A stretch of DNA of 64,000 nucleotides from Sthenelais limicola (GCA_942159475.1 OW804094.1:15435708-15499707); one strand, 5' to 3'. Shown: positions 1 to 10,883, counted from the stretch's first letter. Program-made: numbers and translations. The notes: generated from the letters alone by a model not told the origin.

Positions 1-132
1 TTCATCATAATATTCAGAGTCACGCATGCATTACCATAAGTACTTATGATGGGACAATTGACTTGGGTAATATTTATTTTCCTTTATTTGTTTTCCCTTT
101 CCGATGATCCATATTCCATGGGACGTTTCGGT
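1..132. other. AT-rich non-coding DNA
   Basis: No gene, RNA or repeat recognised before the first family C repeat fragment. Confidence 0.5.
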
Positions 133-223
133 CTAAGCTCAAAGATGAGAGAGTCCCTTCAATTTCAAACGGAGGGAAGGCCTCTCGCCTCAAACTGCAA
201 AGTACCATTATAATTACGTTAAG
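133..223 (+). repeat. Family C short repeat, truncated copy
   Basis: This is the left half of a roughly 200-bp dispersed repeat. It shares the block with 'gagagagtcccttca' and 'cctctcgcctcaaac' seen at 992, 10405, 24151, 32843 and 54982. The right half is missing. No coding capacity is seen. Confidence 0.7.
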
Positions 224-479
224 ATAACACTTAATTTAAGTCTCGCTCGTAATTGCCATTTAAAGGTTGCGAGAAGCAATCACACATATTCATATGCTTA
301 TGTTTACAATTCTACTTATAAATATAAGCCATGAATCATGCCCGGCTCCATCTGATCTTCAGTGTTACGCCGATAAATATGTATGTAATAAGCTTTGTCA
401 AACAGACTATTCCTATCTTGAAAGGTTTTGCTCTGTTCTCTAACATAAGTAGGTATGCACCATATTGGCTTGCTCTAAC
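224..479. other. AT-rich non-coding DNA
   Basis: Nothing recognised. A short ORF starting at 331 runs into the neighbouring repeat and has no family resemblance I can see. Confidence 0.5.
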
Positions 480-647
480 TACAGTGGAACCTCATTATAG
501 AGACCAACCCTCTATTAAGACCAGTTTTCCCAGTCCCAAATCATTCTCTCTAGGCTCTATTAGATTTAGAGCCCTCTAAAGAGACCACCTCGCTATGAGA
601 CCAAAAATCATTCAGTCCAAAGGGCTTAATAGAGAGGTTCCACTGTA
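480..647. mobile_element. MITE, family H (CAGTGGAACCTC termini)
   Basis: The element opens TA-CAGTGGAACCTC and closes with the exact inverse, GAGGTTCCACTG-TA. This gives 12-bp terminal inverted repeats with TA on both sides. It is about 165 bp long and non-coding. The TA flanks suggest a Tc1/mariner-mobilised non-autonomous element, which is an inference. Only one copy is in this window. Confidence 0.8.
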
Positions 648-991
648 TTGGACGAATGGACGGGGTAGAAATTGGGAAAGAGGTTGAGATAAGTGAGAAC
701 GTGGTTCTGTTTCTGGGTCTGTAGAAGTAGAACAAAGAGACGGAGCTGCCATATTTCATAAACACTTAGGCTAACACAACCCAAACTAAGGCAATACACT
801 TAGCATGCACTCTGTATTTTGACTGACAGGGCTAATCTGGGCATCTAAAGTCAAATACAGTCCCGCCATTTATAGATCATGTGAGACCCAAGCTTTTGTA
901 CAAATAGAGTCTTTGTCTTAGCCATCTGCGAAACAAAAGACGCCAGGAATTTGCCACTGTGCATGCCTGAATTGATCCAGGATTTGAACAG
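648..991. other. Non-coding DNA
   Basis: Nothing recognised on either strand. Short ORFs lack homology-like motifs. Confidence 0.5.
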
Positions 992-1113
992 TAGGCCCAA
1001 AGTTGAGAGAGTCCCTTCAAACGAAGGGAAAGCCTCTCGCCTCAAACCGCAAAGTGCCATTATAATTCTATTAAGGCCGCAAAATGTCATTATATTCCAA
1101 TTAAAACGCCGAG
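992..1113 (+). repeat. Family C short repeat, truncated copy
   Basis: It begins TAGGCCCAAAGTTGAG and matches the left two-thirds of the full copy at 24151-24346. The match ends after 'ttaaaacgccgag', so the right terminus is absent. Confidence 0.85.
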
Positions 1114-1880
1114 AACCTAAAATGTACTTTGGGTATTATTTTTTATTTCAACTTATTGACAACCAGTGAGTATTGGGAATTATTGTCGGATCTTTTCTTG
1201 TCCAGTATATAAAAGGTACGTTTACAAATTGGCCATTGTAGGAGCAATTCCCAGGGAATTTCCATTTCCCATATACAATAGCACAGTTGCCTATAATATG
1301 AAATGCAGAAAACTATTAAAAGCCTATTGCACGAGACTAAGCAAAGCTTTCTATGAATCCTATTACACACTTGACTCTTAAAGATCAAAAGAGGGGATCC
1401 ATAACAGGATATACTGTATAACTCGTTGTGCAATTGTTTGTTCGATGTACTGTAGTCTAGTGCCATTTTCGTGCGCTGAGAGAAAATGCGTGTAATGCAG
1501 AATGACTGAGTTAGTGGAAGAGAGAGAGAATGAATCAAGTAGAAGATAGAACACACAGGAAAGACATCTGAACAGCAGGAAAAACATTTGAACCACAGAC
1601 AATGGGGTCAGGAATAACCATTTGAGACAGTGAACTAAAACACAGATAACTTTTAGAAACGAACAATGACAAAAGTCGATTACATGAACCATAATCATAT
1701 TTTCTAAAAACAAAAACTTTATGTATGTATTTTCTAAAAAAAACAAAAACTTTATGTAAGATCAAAATATTTGTAGGAAATGGATCTCTCAGGAAGACCT
1801 GCTTAGGCAGAGAGTAGTATCCAATTTCGGAACGTTATTTGTCTATTCTGAATAAAAATGCAATATATATTATTATGTGG
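1114..1880. other. AT-rich non-coding DNA
   Basis: No gene recognised. Near 1704-1755 a short 'ttttctaaaaa...caaaaactttatgta' motif is tandemly duplicated. The overlapping antisense ORFs of up to 137 codons have no recognisable domain. Confidence 0.5.
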
Positions 1881-1883
1881 AGA

Positions 1884-1916
<33 letters not shown>

Positions 1917-1964
1917 CAGAGACAGAGAGAGACAGAGAGAGAGAGAGAGAGGGAGGGAGAGAGA

Positions 1965-1995
<31 letters not shown>
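1881..1995. repeat. (GA)n / (GACA)n microsatellite
   Basis: A pure purine/GA-dominated tract of about 115 bp, with interspersed GACA and GGGA units. Confidence 0.95.
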
Positions 1996-2301
1996 TAAAT
2001 GAATGAGTAGGCAGAGATGTGTACTAAAGGCAGAAGGAGAACTATTGATTGTTGTTATTACATATATAGTACATACAGACCACTGCCACTAAGATGAATA
2101 AATTATACTGTAATAAATTTTGTAAAAGCTGTTCAAAGGAACACGTAAGGATTATTGATTTTCTTGGTTAAGTTGATTAGAGATGCAGTCAGCTGGCTTA
2201 GTCCCTGTCTTGAATCAAACCTGATCTAAATAATAAGGATGCAATATAATATGATCATGTCTCGTCCATCACGTTAGTGTTAACGAGACTCTACGAGATG
2301 T
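1996..2301. other. AT-rich non-coding DNA
   Basis: Nothing recognised. Confidence 0.5.
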
Positions 2302-2536
2302 GGGTCAGATTTTCAGAAAATGTACAATTCGCCTTCACCAATCCTCTCAAATAAGCCACATTTAAGACAAAAATGAGCTTCAAAATGCAGTTTAACTTAA
2401 CAGGACTGATACTTTAAATCAACGCGATACCAAATATACTCAGATATACCCAGTATTCGTCATTTTTCAGCCAAATCTAGCAGAATGTCCTAAATGTTTA
2501 CAGCTGCCAATTGTACATTTTCTGAAAATCGGACCC
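2302..2536 (-). mobile_element. MITE family A, copy 1
   Basis: The ends are GGGTCAGATTTTCAGAAAAT and its inverse, with 'TGTACAATT' continuing the terminal inverted repeat to roughly 30 bp. The interior matches subfamily A1 ('accaatcctctcaaataa', 'atatactcagatataccc'). It is about 235 bp long with no coding capacity. Confidence 0.9.
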
Positions 2537-3443
2537 ATGTACGCTTATAGGGAACATATTTAAGGGGCTGAAGTAAAAAGCCTCTCTCCTTAATTGGCCC
2601 CGACTCAGACATCATCCAGGGTGATGTTCTATAACGATTGAGTTAATTATATATATAGCATGTCTGTATGTAGTTATTTTATCCAAGATTTATTTGTTTG
2701 TCGTTCCTTAGATCGGTGAAAAACATCAATTAGTAACGACTGTCGTTAATTCTAGTAAGTTAATTGAACTGTTTTTATTTTAAGCAATCCAGGCAGCGAA
2801 TGTACATGTATAGATGTTCCAGTGGCCTTAGATTTTGGGGGCTGTTCAGTAGTGGGTGCAGGGGGTCGATGCTCTTCAAATTCTTAATTTTTTTTTAAAG
2901 AAATTTTATTGGATCTTTTTTTCATATAATGATAATCTCACAGAGTCCAAATAAATATGTTATACAGAGTTTTGTTACCCTTTTTATACATTTAAGACTT
3001 TAATCGGCTTGTCGAACATGATTTGAATGGTTCGTTTTGTTTCTTTGATACACAAATATGTTTATATACACAGTAAACGCTTCAAATTTTTTTGGATTCT
3101 TTTCCTCAGAACATCAAACAGAATGCTACTCGATTAATAAAATACACATAGCTCATATAATCAATATACAATTTTCATTTCGATATCCATAACAATGGAT
3201 TATCAATACTCATTCGTACCAATCGTATAGTTACTCATAGTGTTGCTCGTCATGTAATAATCATATCGTTATATCGTTAATAACACAAGTGTTGCTCCTA
3301 TAAATATGGTTATCTCTTAGAAGTAGTATTCCTCTTTCTCTAAGGTTATCTGTAGTGGAGTAATATGCATTCATTGTGTCTACGATATTCACAGTTAGAA
3401 AAGTAACAAAAATCATTTTTCATGGTATGGAGGGTTCATACCT
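2537..3443. other. AT-rich non-coding DNA
   Basis: No gene or repeat family recognised. The stretch is strongly AT-rich with scattered poly-T. Confidence 0.5.
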
Positions 3444-3468
3444 AGACCCCCCCCCCCCCCCCCCCACC
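3444..3468. repeat. Poly-C homopolymer run
   Basis: An uninterrupted C tract of roughly 17-20 bases. It is one of many C/G homopolymers in this window. Confidence 0.9.
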
Positions 3469-3778
3469 GACCTTCCTCCAGTGATCTAAATATAGCATAA
3501 TATACATAACTGAATGTTCCTCACATACCTAAATATATATTAGACTAGGACGTCTAATTAAGATTCCCTCATTATTTTTATGTTAAGATATATGCTCTAA
3601 CTGCTAAATAGCCCCACTACAGTTTTTGCAGGCATGGAATCCCTTACAAAAACACTTAAAGAACACTGCGTGTGTCATCATTCAGGAGTAAATTACCTCA
3701 AACCTCATCAAGGGGAGGTTGGGCAAGTGATTAGATGGGCTGGCATGTCCTGATTAAAATGTCAACCATATTCCCTGG

Positions 3779-3786
3779 TATATAAA
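3779..3786 (+). promoter_or_regulatory. Candidate TATA box
   Basis: TATATAAA lies about 30 bp before a stretch with no ATG that ends in a textbook splice donor (CAG|GTAAGA at 3895/3896). Spacing and order fit a core promoter with a non-coding first exon. No initiator element is obvious. TATA-like strings are common in AT-rich DNA, so the support comes from the arrangement. Confidence 0.35.
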
Positions 3787-3807
3787 TGGTCATACGGAGT
3801 GAGATTG

Positions 3808-3895
3808 AAGGAGACTGTAGTTGCTCTTGAAGAACAGCTACCACTCGAGTTTCCTTGAAGGAATCATAATTTTAAGTCACCTTACTACTTATCAG
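3808..3895 (+). other. Candidate non-coding first exon (possibly of the 15634 gene)
   Basis: The exon would start roughly 30 bp after the TATA box; that start is inferred. It ends at ATCAG|GTAAGA, an excellent 5' splice site. The segment contains no ATG on the + strand, as expected of a leader exon. The next strong acceptor I noticed upstream of a real ORF is at 15544, ahead of the GT31 gene. Joining the two needs an 11.6-kb intron full of repeats, which is plausible but unproven. Confidence 0.35.
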
Positions 3896-3957
3896 GTAAG
3901 ACTCAGTATTCTAAAAGGTTTTATTTTAAATAATCAGCGAATGTGAGGTCAGTAGAG

Positions 3958-4147
3958 TCTTTGAATGGTAGCCGCTCCCACCCTCTCATATCAGATAAGA
4001 ATGGTATGTCAGTGATTGGGCGCATTCTGTCATAATGGCTTTCTTGACCCTGGAGTAGGTGTTTTAAGGATTATAATGGCATTTTGTGGTTTGTAGCGAG
4101 AGGCTTTCCGCTGAGTTTCGAGGGACTCTCTCAACTCTGAGCCTAAA
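3958..4147 (-). repeat. Family C short repeat, diverged copy
   Basis: It shares 'cagataagaatggtatgtcag', the central 'gcattttgtggttt' block and the 'gagggactctctcaact' end with the other copies, but shows many substitutions. Confidence 0.7.
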
Positions 4148-4845
4148 TTAGGTAGATCATTGTAACCTCTATCAACCTAGATCTTAATTTTCATTTAAAT
4201 GTTTTTAAATTCGCAGTACTGTATGGTATTGTAGGATATCAGTGTAATAGAAACTCCGAGGTGGAATCATAATGGAGGTGGAGGTTGCTTTACGAATGAG
4301 GAGAAGGATCGAGTTAGATGGAAACCAATGCCCGGTGCCAGAGGTTTGATTGACGCATGCATTAACTTCAGTCAGCGACATATATAATAGTTAACATTTT
4401 GGAGTCTCAGTCAAATATATATCCAATTTGGAGGTGGTTCTTCAAGTTTCGCAAAATAATCCACCACACGCATTTTTCATGCATCATCTAGGGCTTAAAA
4501 AACTAACCTACATTTTACCAATCACCCGCCTCCTCCTCCTTTTCACAACATGTCCTTAAGATTTAACCAAAGCGTTTGATAGATCTTCATGAAATGAGAA
4601 AGCAGGGCGCCAATATGTGTCCCAATTCCTTTGTTATCAAACACTGGGGACCAACCATGGTTAATTGTAAACATTTGTAAGGACTCGACCTCACAAGCGC
4701 CTCTAACACCTGCTTGGGTGAATGTATTGAAGAAAGAGTTCTATCAATTTATGCCTCAGTGATAAGGGTCTTATAAAGGCCCTGGTGCACCAAGCGTCAT
4801 GGACCAAAACATTTCTTTAAACGAGGGTAAGCCAAAGGTAGATAT
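4148..4845. other. Non-coding DNA
   Basis: No gene or repeat recognised. Confidence 0.5.
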
Positions 4846-5069
4846 GGGTCAGATTTTCAGAAAATGTACAATTGGCAGCTGTACATATTTAGTAAATTCT
4901 GCTGCAATTCGGTCAATACCAGGTGAATTCGAGTATTTTCGGCATTGCATTGATTATAGCAATCTGTCTGGTTAGGTTGAACTGTATTTTGAACTTTATT
5001 TTCGTCTTAAGTTTGGGTTATTTGAGAGAATTGGTGAAGATTAATTTACATTTTCTTAAAATCTGACCC
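4846..5069 (+). mobile_element. MITE family A, copy 2 (subfamily A2)
   Basis: It has terminal inverted repeats GGGTCAGATTTTCAG... and ...AAATCTGACCC. The interior carries the A2 signature 'ggtcaataccaggt', 'tctggttaggttgaactg' and 'ctttattttcgtctt'. ATAT borders both ends. Confidence 0.9.
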
Positions 5070-5302
5070 ATATATAGGCTAGCCTGAGGGGGTTGATCAT
5101 GAAGTTGCTGTTACGGTCAATAAACAAGTTACTTGACCAATGGTACTTTGATGGAATTTTTCTACTTGGGACTGCTCTTCCCCTCCATCCTCCCTCTTTT
5201 CTCTTCCCGCCCCCTCTTTCTCCCCTCCCCTTCCTCCTCGATCCCCACCTCTCTGGGCCTAAGGCACGTGCCCAGTTGAGCGAAACAGAACAGCCCCCCC
5301 CC

Positions 5303-5477
5303 GGTCCTGGGTAAGACCTTAAAGGGCCTTTCTGTCTCTTTTCTCTGTCTTCCTTCTTCTCTATCTCTATTTCCTGGGTATGATCATAAATTGCCACCCT
5401 CTCAGCTCTCCCGCCCTTGATATAACACTTCAAAGTGTTGATAAGGGCGTAAAGCCACCAATCTCACTCACTCACTC
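5303..5477 (+). repeat. SINE-like element, copy 1
   Basis: It begins GGTCCTGGGTA and contains an internal 'cctgggtatgatcat'. It ends in the module 'gttgataagggcgtaaagc' followed by an (ACTC)n tail. It aligns over its whole length with the inverse of 8917-9096. No target duplication is visible, because the tail runs straight into a poly-C tract. Confidence 0.7.
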
Positions 5478-5500
5478 CCCCCCCCCCCCCCCCCCCCCCA
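5478..5500. repeat. Poly-C homopolymer run
   Basis: More than 20 consecutive C residues directly after the SINE-like tail, followed by a short (CA)n stretch. Confidence 0.9.
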
Positions 5501-5635
5501 TACACGCACACACACAAAGAAAGTATTGCATTAAAAGAAAATCCAAACTGCAAGGCCATGCATATCCCCTGCTTATTGCATTGTCCTTCAGAAGACTGCG
5601 CAACTGACACGCAAAGTCCCCTATTGGCTGGGTAT

Positions 5636-5701
5636 CATATATCCCAGCATACAACTTGACTCACTTGACACATGCAATGGCGCATGCAAGTCCCCTATAG
5701 A
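5636..5701 (+). repeat. Family D MITE fragment (right end)
   Basis: 'cccagcatac...cacatgcaatggcgcatgc...cccctatag' resembles the right end of the full copies at 23177 and 39887. The left part is missing. Confidence 0.45.
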
Positions 5702-7077
5702 GCGAATGTAGACTAACGGGATTGGACACGCAATAGGTTACATTTAACACCTTCTGTGCACACAGTCTGGGAGAGAAGTGCTTCACCAGACCTGCACCCT
5801 TAATGTCCATTCAATACATATATATTTAGAATTAGTTCACGTGATGAGGAGCTAGAACCAGTTTGGGAACCTTGCAGCACCAGCGTCTATAATTACCTAC
5901 CAGCGTCCAATAGTTCTACCAGGGAGTTCTACCATATCCATGGGGATACCTGGGCCAGCGAAGGTGTATCAGTATGGGTTAGACCGCAATATACAAAATT
6001 GGAACTAACTTTAAATAGTAAGTAAAAAATAAAAAATCGATTTTTTAAACATATGGTTTAAAATTCACTTGTTTGTTTATATATTACAATAATTATATAT
6101 ATATATATAGAATTTTTATTCAGTAAACAATTTACAGAAATGGATACATCTACTGATAGCTCTTCCAGTAAGCCCTAAAAATTATTATGTTCTCCGGAAT
6201 CTGTTGATGATAAACATATTAATTAAAATATTTAAAACCGTGTTAACCTGATTTGTAAAATGTTGGCAGAGTTTGCGACATATCTGTCAGATTAAAGATA
6301 TATTCAAGGGTCCTGATCTGTACTTCATTGGCTTGTCCCTCCTGAAGAGTATGTGTAACTTCAATGTAAGTGCACAAGCCGCAACCCATTATGATGTAAG
6401 CATTACAAGAAAAATTCTATTGATAAACCCGGTTCTATAGTAGCTTTGCCAAGATTCAGTTCGTCCATGACTATTGCGTTTATTCGACTCCTTTCTTGTG
6501 TGACTCCATATAGGGGTCAGGTTTGTTAGGAAGGACTATACCGCCATTCATTTGCAATCAATGCAGTTTAATCTACGCAGTTTTGAATCCTGGGTTTGGA
6601 AACTTTAGGAAAAATACTTGTCATCAAAATGAGAATAACATAATAACTGTCAACAAATATTGTTTACATTGTATTGGAATGCAAATAATCTTACCTTTTA
6701 AGTGTTAGGTAGTACAGATTACGATGCAAAATTGGTGCTTTCTATCATTTGATGGGAGAGTAATACACATTTTATAGTGGGGAAATTTGATAAGACATAG
6801 ACTATTTTCTTCTGTGCTTTTAGCTTCAAAGAAATGTTTTGTTTTGTTTTAAAAGTTTTTATTCATCATATCCTGGTTTCAAAGAAATATTAATATCATT
6901 ATCTGGCAATGAAACCGTACAAAATGCCTCCATCTCATAAATGCATAGTTGAAACTTGGAGTAGAAACTTGGAATAGATCCCAGATGTCTAGTGTTTGTC
7001 TGTGGAGGAGTGCAGAGAGAACTAAATTTTGGCTAAAACCAGAAATGCTCAGTGTACTGTAAGTAATTAACTGTCAA
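5702..7077. other. AT-rich non-coding DNA
   Basis: No gene recognised on either strand. Contains a (TA)n tract near 6097-6108. Confidence 0.5.
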
Positions 7078-7392
7078 GCATTGCAAAAGAGGGAAAATGT
7101 AGACGAAATGTACCCAAAACTGAAAATACTAAATAATGAAAAAAGGACGAGCCTACACACCCTTGAGGCTGCATTTTATCTTTCTCAGAAAGTAGAAAAC
7201 ATTGATCAAAAACAAATTTCGACAAGAAGCCATGCTCAAAGCAGAAAAAATCTTAAAATCAGAACCCCAAAAACAACTTTTTATAAAAGTTCTTTTCTCT
7301 ACAAAGCTCAATTGCAATGGAATGAGTTACCAACTAGTGCCCACAAGGCAACCTCGAGATATGAATTTAGAAAACAGATTGAAAATATTTAA
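7078..7392 (+). pseudogene. 5'-truncated LINE reverse transcriptase C-terminus (Jockey/CR1-like)
   Basis: The open frame of about 104 codons reads ALQKREN... near its start and TFYKSSFLYKAQLQWNELP followed by FRKQIENI near its end. Known family pattern: the C-terminal region of Jockey/CR1/L2-type non-LTR RTs carries LQKR, then TR, then a (S/A)F.Y.A...WN.LP block and F+K(Q/L). Seen here: only this last part, with no palm domain upstream, so it is a typical 5'-truncated insertion. A roughly 120-bp AT-rich 3' UTR follows, ending in a short (TCTTTAA)n tail near 7495-7517. There is no ATG at the true start because the frame is a fragment. Confidence 0.65.
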
Positions 7393-7517
7393 TAATATGT
7401 AAGGTTATACCCTAACAAACATGATGATTTTATATTTATATTGTATTGCCATACGATGCCATCTTGCCAAGCAAAATATGATTATTAAAGACCAAATGTC
7501 TTTAATCTTTAATCTTT
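7393..7517 (+). repeat. LINE 3' UTR and (TCTTTAA)n tail
   Basis: AT-rich sequence directly after the RT stop. It ends 'aaagaccaaatgtctttaat', followed by a second 'ctttaatcttt'. Simple-repeat 3' ends are usual for CR1/L2-type elements. Confidence 0.5.
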
Positions 7518-7639
7518 CTCTTGCTATAAGTATTTGTTTTATTATGTCGTATTATATTATTTACTTGTACTCCTAAAAAGTCTTATATATCAAAATTCTT
7601 GTGCGAGATGGTAACGTCTGGGAGAACTGGATTTAATCT

Positions 7640-7741
7640 AGAGGACTGTATACCTATTTGTCTATTTTATATGTGATTATTCTTATGTAACCTGACTTCG
7701 ATGAATAAAGTAGTATCTTATCTTATCTTATCTTATCTTAA
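7640..7741 (+). repeat. Second LINE-type 3' end with (TATCT)n tail
   Basis: The 'gactgtatacctatttgtct' block is followed by 'gatgaataaagtagtatct' and four TATCT units. AATAAA plus a pentameric tail is a common non-LTR 3' terminus. No coding part is preserved, so the assignment is tentative. Confidence 0.4.
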
Positions 7742-8367
7742 GTATCCCAATATTTTCTCGGCTATGATCTTTCGCGAATTGCCGCAAATAACATCCAAAT
7801 TTCATGATGTTTTATATTCGGGACCTTAGATTTTTTAAATATGTTTGTTTGTGTCTATGCTTTGAGGGTTGTTGTTGTTGTTGAATGATATTTTACCTGG
7901 AGAAAAACAAGTTGTTGTGTGAACTTAGGGCTAGCGGAAGAGGAAGTCTATATTGCTTGAAGGTTAGGACATTGGGGGAGAGTGCTAGGTCGTAGTAGAT
8001 CATTTATCTCTGTGCGTTCATCATAGCGAAAGTAACTATTATTCGCAGTTTTCGCGAGTTTTCGCGACCTATTTGGTTAATGGCAATATCAGGTTATATG
8101 CTAATTTCGTACCGTTCTATTTATTTTAAATTCCCAAGATTGGGCAATTGTTTTGTCGGGAAAATGTCAGGAAAAGAGAATTTGTTGCCTCCTCGCCACA
8201 TATCACCTGTCAATATCGTCTGAAGTCAGATTTAAAAAAGGTAGTGTGTATATATGTTGAGAGAGGGCGTTATCAGAGCATTCATAATTCAATCATCCAG
8301 TCCCTGCCTCCGCCCTATATTTCATCCACTCCTCACTCTCACCTCATGCTATACCTACCCACCATAT
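7742..8367. other. AT-rich non-coding DNA
   Basis: Nothing recognised except a (GTT)n run near 7868-7882. Confidence 0.5.
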
Positions 8368-8603
8368 GGGTCAGATTTTCTGAAAATGTACAATTTGTCT
8401 TCAGCAATCCTTTCAAATAACACAAATTTAAGACAGTAATGATGTTTAAAATACAGTTTAACACAACCAAACCCATCTTTTAAATCAACTCAATACCAAA
8501 TATACTCAGATATACCTTGTTTTGACCATTTTTCTGTCTTAATTCAGCAGAATTTACTAAATATGTAGATCTGCCAATTGTACATTTTCTGAAAATCAGA
8601 CTC
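8368..8603 (-). mobile_element. MITE family A, copy 3 (A1)
   Basis: It has inverted termini GGGTCAGATTTTCTGAAAAT and ...GAAAATCAGACTC, the latter with one substitution. The interior is A1-type in reverse orientation. Confidence 0.88.
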
Positions 8604-8627
8604 ATATACGAGTGAGGGGGTGTTGGG

Positions 8628-8650
8628 GTATGTGGGGGGGGGGGGGGGCG
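8628..8650. repeat. Poly-G homopolymer run
   Basis: About 17 G residues in a row, next to purine-rich DNA. Confidence 0.9.
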
Positions 8651-8861
8651 GAGAGAAGGGGTTAAAGAGAAGTCCGGTTGGAAGTCATGTCCAATCCATA
8701 GCTATCCATTTATACCTGTATTGCTACTGTCTCTCCTAAGCCATTATGTTATGTCCTATAAAACGAACTGAAATATTTCCTATATTTTGGTTGCTTGCAA
8801 ACATGGGTTAAATTATCAAAATGTGTCTCAATGCTCACAAATCTCTCCTCTCTCACCCACA

Positions 8862-8887
8862 CACTCTCTCTCTCTCTCTCTCTCTCT
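8862..8887. repeat. (CT)n microsatellite
   Basis: About 13 CT units. Confidence 0.9.
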
Positions 8888-8903
8888 GGGATATCACTGT
8901 ATC

Positions 8904-8916
8904 TGTGGACATACGA
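8904..8916. repeat. Target-site duplication, left copy
   Basis: TGTGGACATACGA occurs here and again at 9097-9109, on either side of the SINE-like element. A 13-bp duplication is the size expected from LINE-assisted (target-primed) retrotransposition. Confidence 0.75.
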
Positions 8917-9096
8917 GTGAGTGAGTGAGATTGGTTGCTTAACGCCCTTATCAACACATTTAAGAGTGTTTTATCAAGGGCGGGAGAGCTGAGAGGGAGG
9001 CAGTTTATGATCATACCCAGGAAAAAGAGATAGATAAGGAGGGAGAGAGACAGAGGAAAGAGACAGAAAGGCACTTTATGGTCATACCCAGGACCA
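8917..9096 (-). mobile_element. SINE-like retroposon, copy 2, with 13-bp target duplication
   Basis: About 180 bp between perfect 13-bp direct repeats. Read on the - strand it starts GGTCCTGGGTATGACC and has an internal 'cctgggtatgatcataaa'. It closes 'ttgataagggcgttaagc...caatc' with an (ACTC)n tail. There is no ORF, so it would depend on a LINE in trans. Copy 1 at 5303 shows the same ends. I cannot find clear tRNA A and B boxes, so its RNA polymerase III origin is unproven. Confidence 0.72.
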
Positions 9097-9109
9097 TGTG
9101 GACATACGA
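9097..9109. repeat. Target-site duplication, right copy
   Basis: Exact repeat of 8904-8916. Confidence 0.75.
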
Positions 9110-9294
9110 AGAAGTATATTGGTATATATTTCAGGTCTAGGTGTTAATTGGTTATATAACATTGAATAATGATTATGAATAATGAATAATAAGGTAGAAG
9201 TGTTAAGTGAATGATAATTATGACGGTAACTTATGAAGGGTTAGGTAATCAGTATATCTTTGGACAAACCAATGAGTATATTACCGCAGTATAT

Positions 9295-9530
9295 GGGTCA
9301 GATTTTCAGAAAATGTGCAATTCGCCTTCACCAATCCTCTCAAATAACCCACGTTTAAGACAATAATGAGCTTCAAAATGCCGTTTAACATAACAGAACT
9401 GATACTTTAAATCAATGCGATACCAAATATACTCAGATATACCCATTATTTATAATTTTTTTAGCAGAATTTAGCATAAATTACTGAATGTGTAGAGCTG
9501 CCAATTATACATTTTCTGAAAATCTGACCC
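9295..9530 (-). mobile_element. MITE family A, copy 4 (A1)
   Basis: GGGTCAGATTTTCAGAAAAT at the left and its inverse at the right. The A1 interior is in reverse orientation, with ATAT on both sides. Confidence 0.9.
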
Positions 9531-10404
9531 ATATCTTTGGACAAACTAAGCCTCACGACATTCCCACCTTCCCCTCATCACCTCCTCAGCCCAGCGCGTG
9601 GTGCTAAAGCGGTACTGTCAGCACTTAAGATAAACATGGACAAAAACCAGACCAATTCGTCTCAATGTTTCCAAATATTGAAAATAGTGTCAGTTGTGTG
9701 GGAATGTCTGAGGAGCTGGCGATGGTTAAGCAGAGAAATCCAGGGGGTAGGGTGTATGTGTGTGAGGGGGGGGGGGGGGCGGTCGAGGTTGGATGATGGA
9801 AGTGATCAAGGGGATCGAGGGAGAGGGAAAGAAAGGGGGAGTTGACAGAAGAGAAGAAATTTTAGGGCAATTAAGAATCGATGGGTGATGACATGGGAGT
9901 GTACTCATGGGGAGGGGTGGAAAAGAAGTGTTGAGGTGGGATAGGGGGAAGACAATGAGGTAGGAGCAGATACGGAGGCACAGGAGGAGGAGGTTGGGTG
10001 GTTGGGTGGGGTAGAGCTCAGTAGCGAGTATTTATTTTGGTTGATTCTCAGGATGGGAGCTGTGGTTGTAATAACAAGAGATAAACTATGTTAAAAACCG
10101 GGCTTTTTGACTTCAAAGTTACCAAATAATAGCTATGTTATTGTAGATACTGATACTAGTATAGAGAAATTGGTACTCCGTGAGGTATATCAAATAAAGA
10201 TGGCTATTTCAGCTCGGTTATGATGATGTGTGTGCGAGTGAAAAGGAGATGGTGGAGGGTTTGGATGGTGGAGGGTTTGTTTGGTAGAGGAATAATTGTA
10301 AACAACAGATGAAAAATAGAAGACATATTTAAGAGCAGAGAAGGAGCAGAACTGAATCTAAAGATAATAATTATAAAGAAGGGACAATTAAATGCGTATT
10401 CATT
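9531..10404. other. Purine-rich non-coding DNA
   Basis: Contains a G run at about 9767-9779 and a GGA/GGT-rich stretch up to about 10010. The open frames here are compositional. No gene recognised. Confidence 0.5.
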
Positions 10405-10604
10405 CTAGGTCCAAACCCTCAGATCAGATAAGAATGGTATATCAGCCTATTTCGCTAATCGGTTTCCTGGCCAAGGACTTGGCGTTTTAATGGGAATATA
10501 ATGACATTATGTGGTCTTAATTGAATTATAATTACACTTCGCGGTTTGAGGCGAGAGGCTTCCCCTCCCTTCGTCTAAAGGGTCTCTCTCAACTTTGGGC
10601 CTAG
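10405..10604 (-). mobile_element. MITE-like family C, full copy
   Basis: It is bounded by CTAGGTCCAAA and TTTGGGCCTAG, which are near-perfect inverses. About 200 bp, with an interior shared with 24151 and 32843. Non-coding. Confidence 0.82.
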
Positions 10605-10647
10605 ACTGTATTGTATTGTATAGTGTGATGGTAATATATATATATAT

Positions 10648-10883
10648 GGGTCAGATTTCCAGAAAATGTACAATTGGCAGCTCTACACATTTTAGGAAAT
10701 TCTCCTAAATTAGGCTGAAAAATGAAGAATACCGGGTATATCTGAGTATATTTGGTATCGCATTCATTTAAAGTATCAGTTCTGTTATGTTAAACTGCAT
10801 TTTGAAGCTTATTTTTGTCTTAAATGTGGGTTATTTGAGAGGATTGGTGAAGGCGAATTGTACATTTTCTGACAATCTGACCC
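10648..10883 (+). mobile_element. MITE family A, copy 5 (A1), inserted in a (TA)n tract
   Basis: TATATATATAT lies on both sides of the GGGTCAG...CTGACCC termini. The insertion into a TA repeat fits a TA target preference. Confidence 0.92.

Noticed and set aside
1143..1746. Two overlapping antisense ORFs of 137 and 122 codons
   Set aside because: AT-rich, Cys/Phe/Leu-rich translations with no family motif and no splice context.
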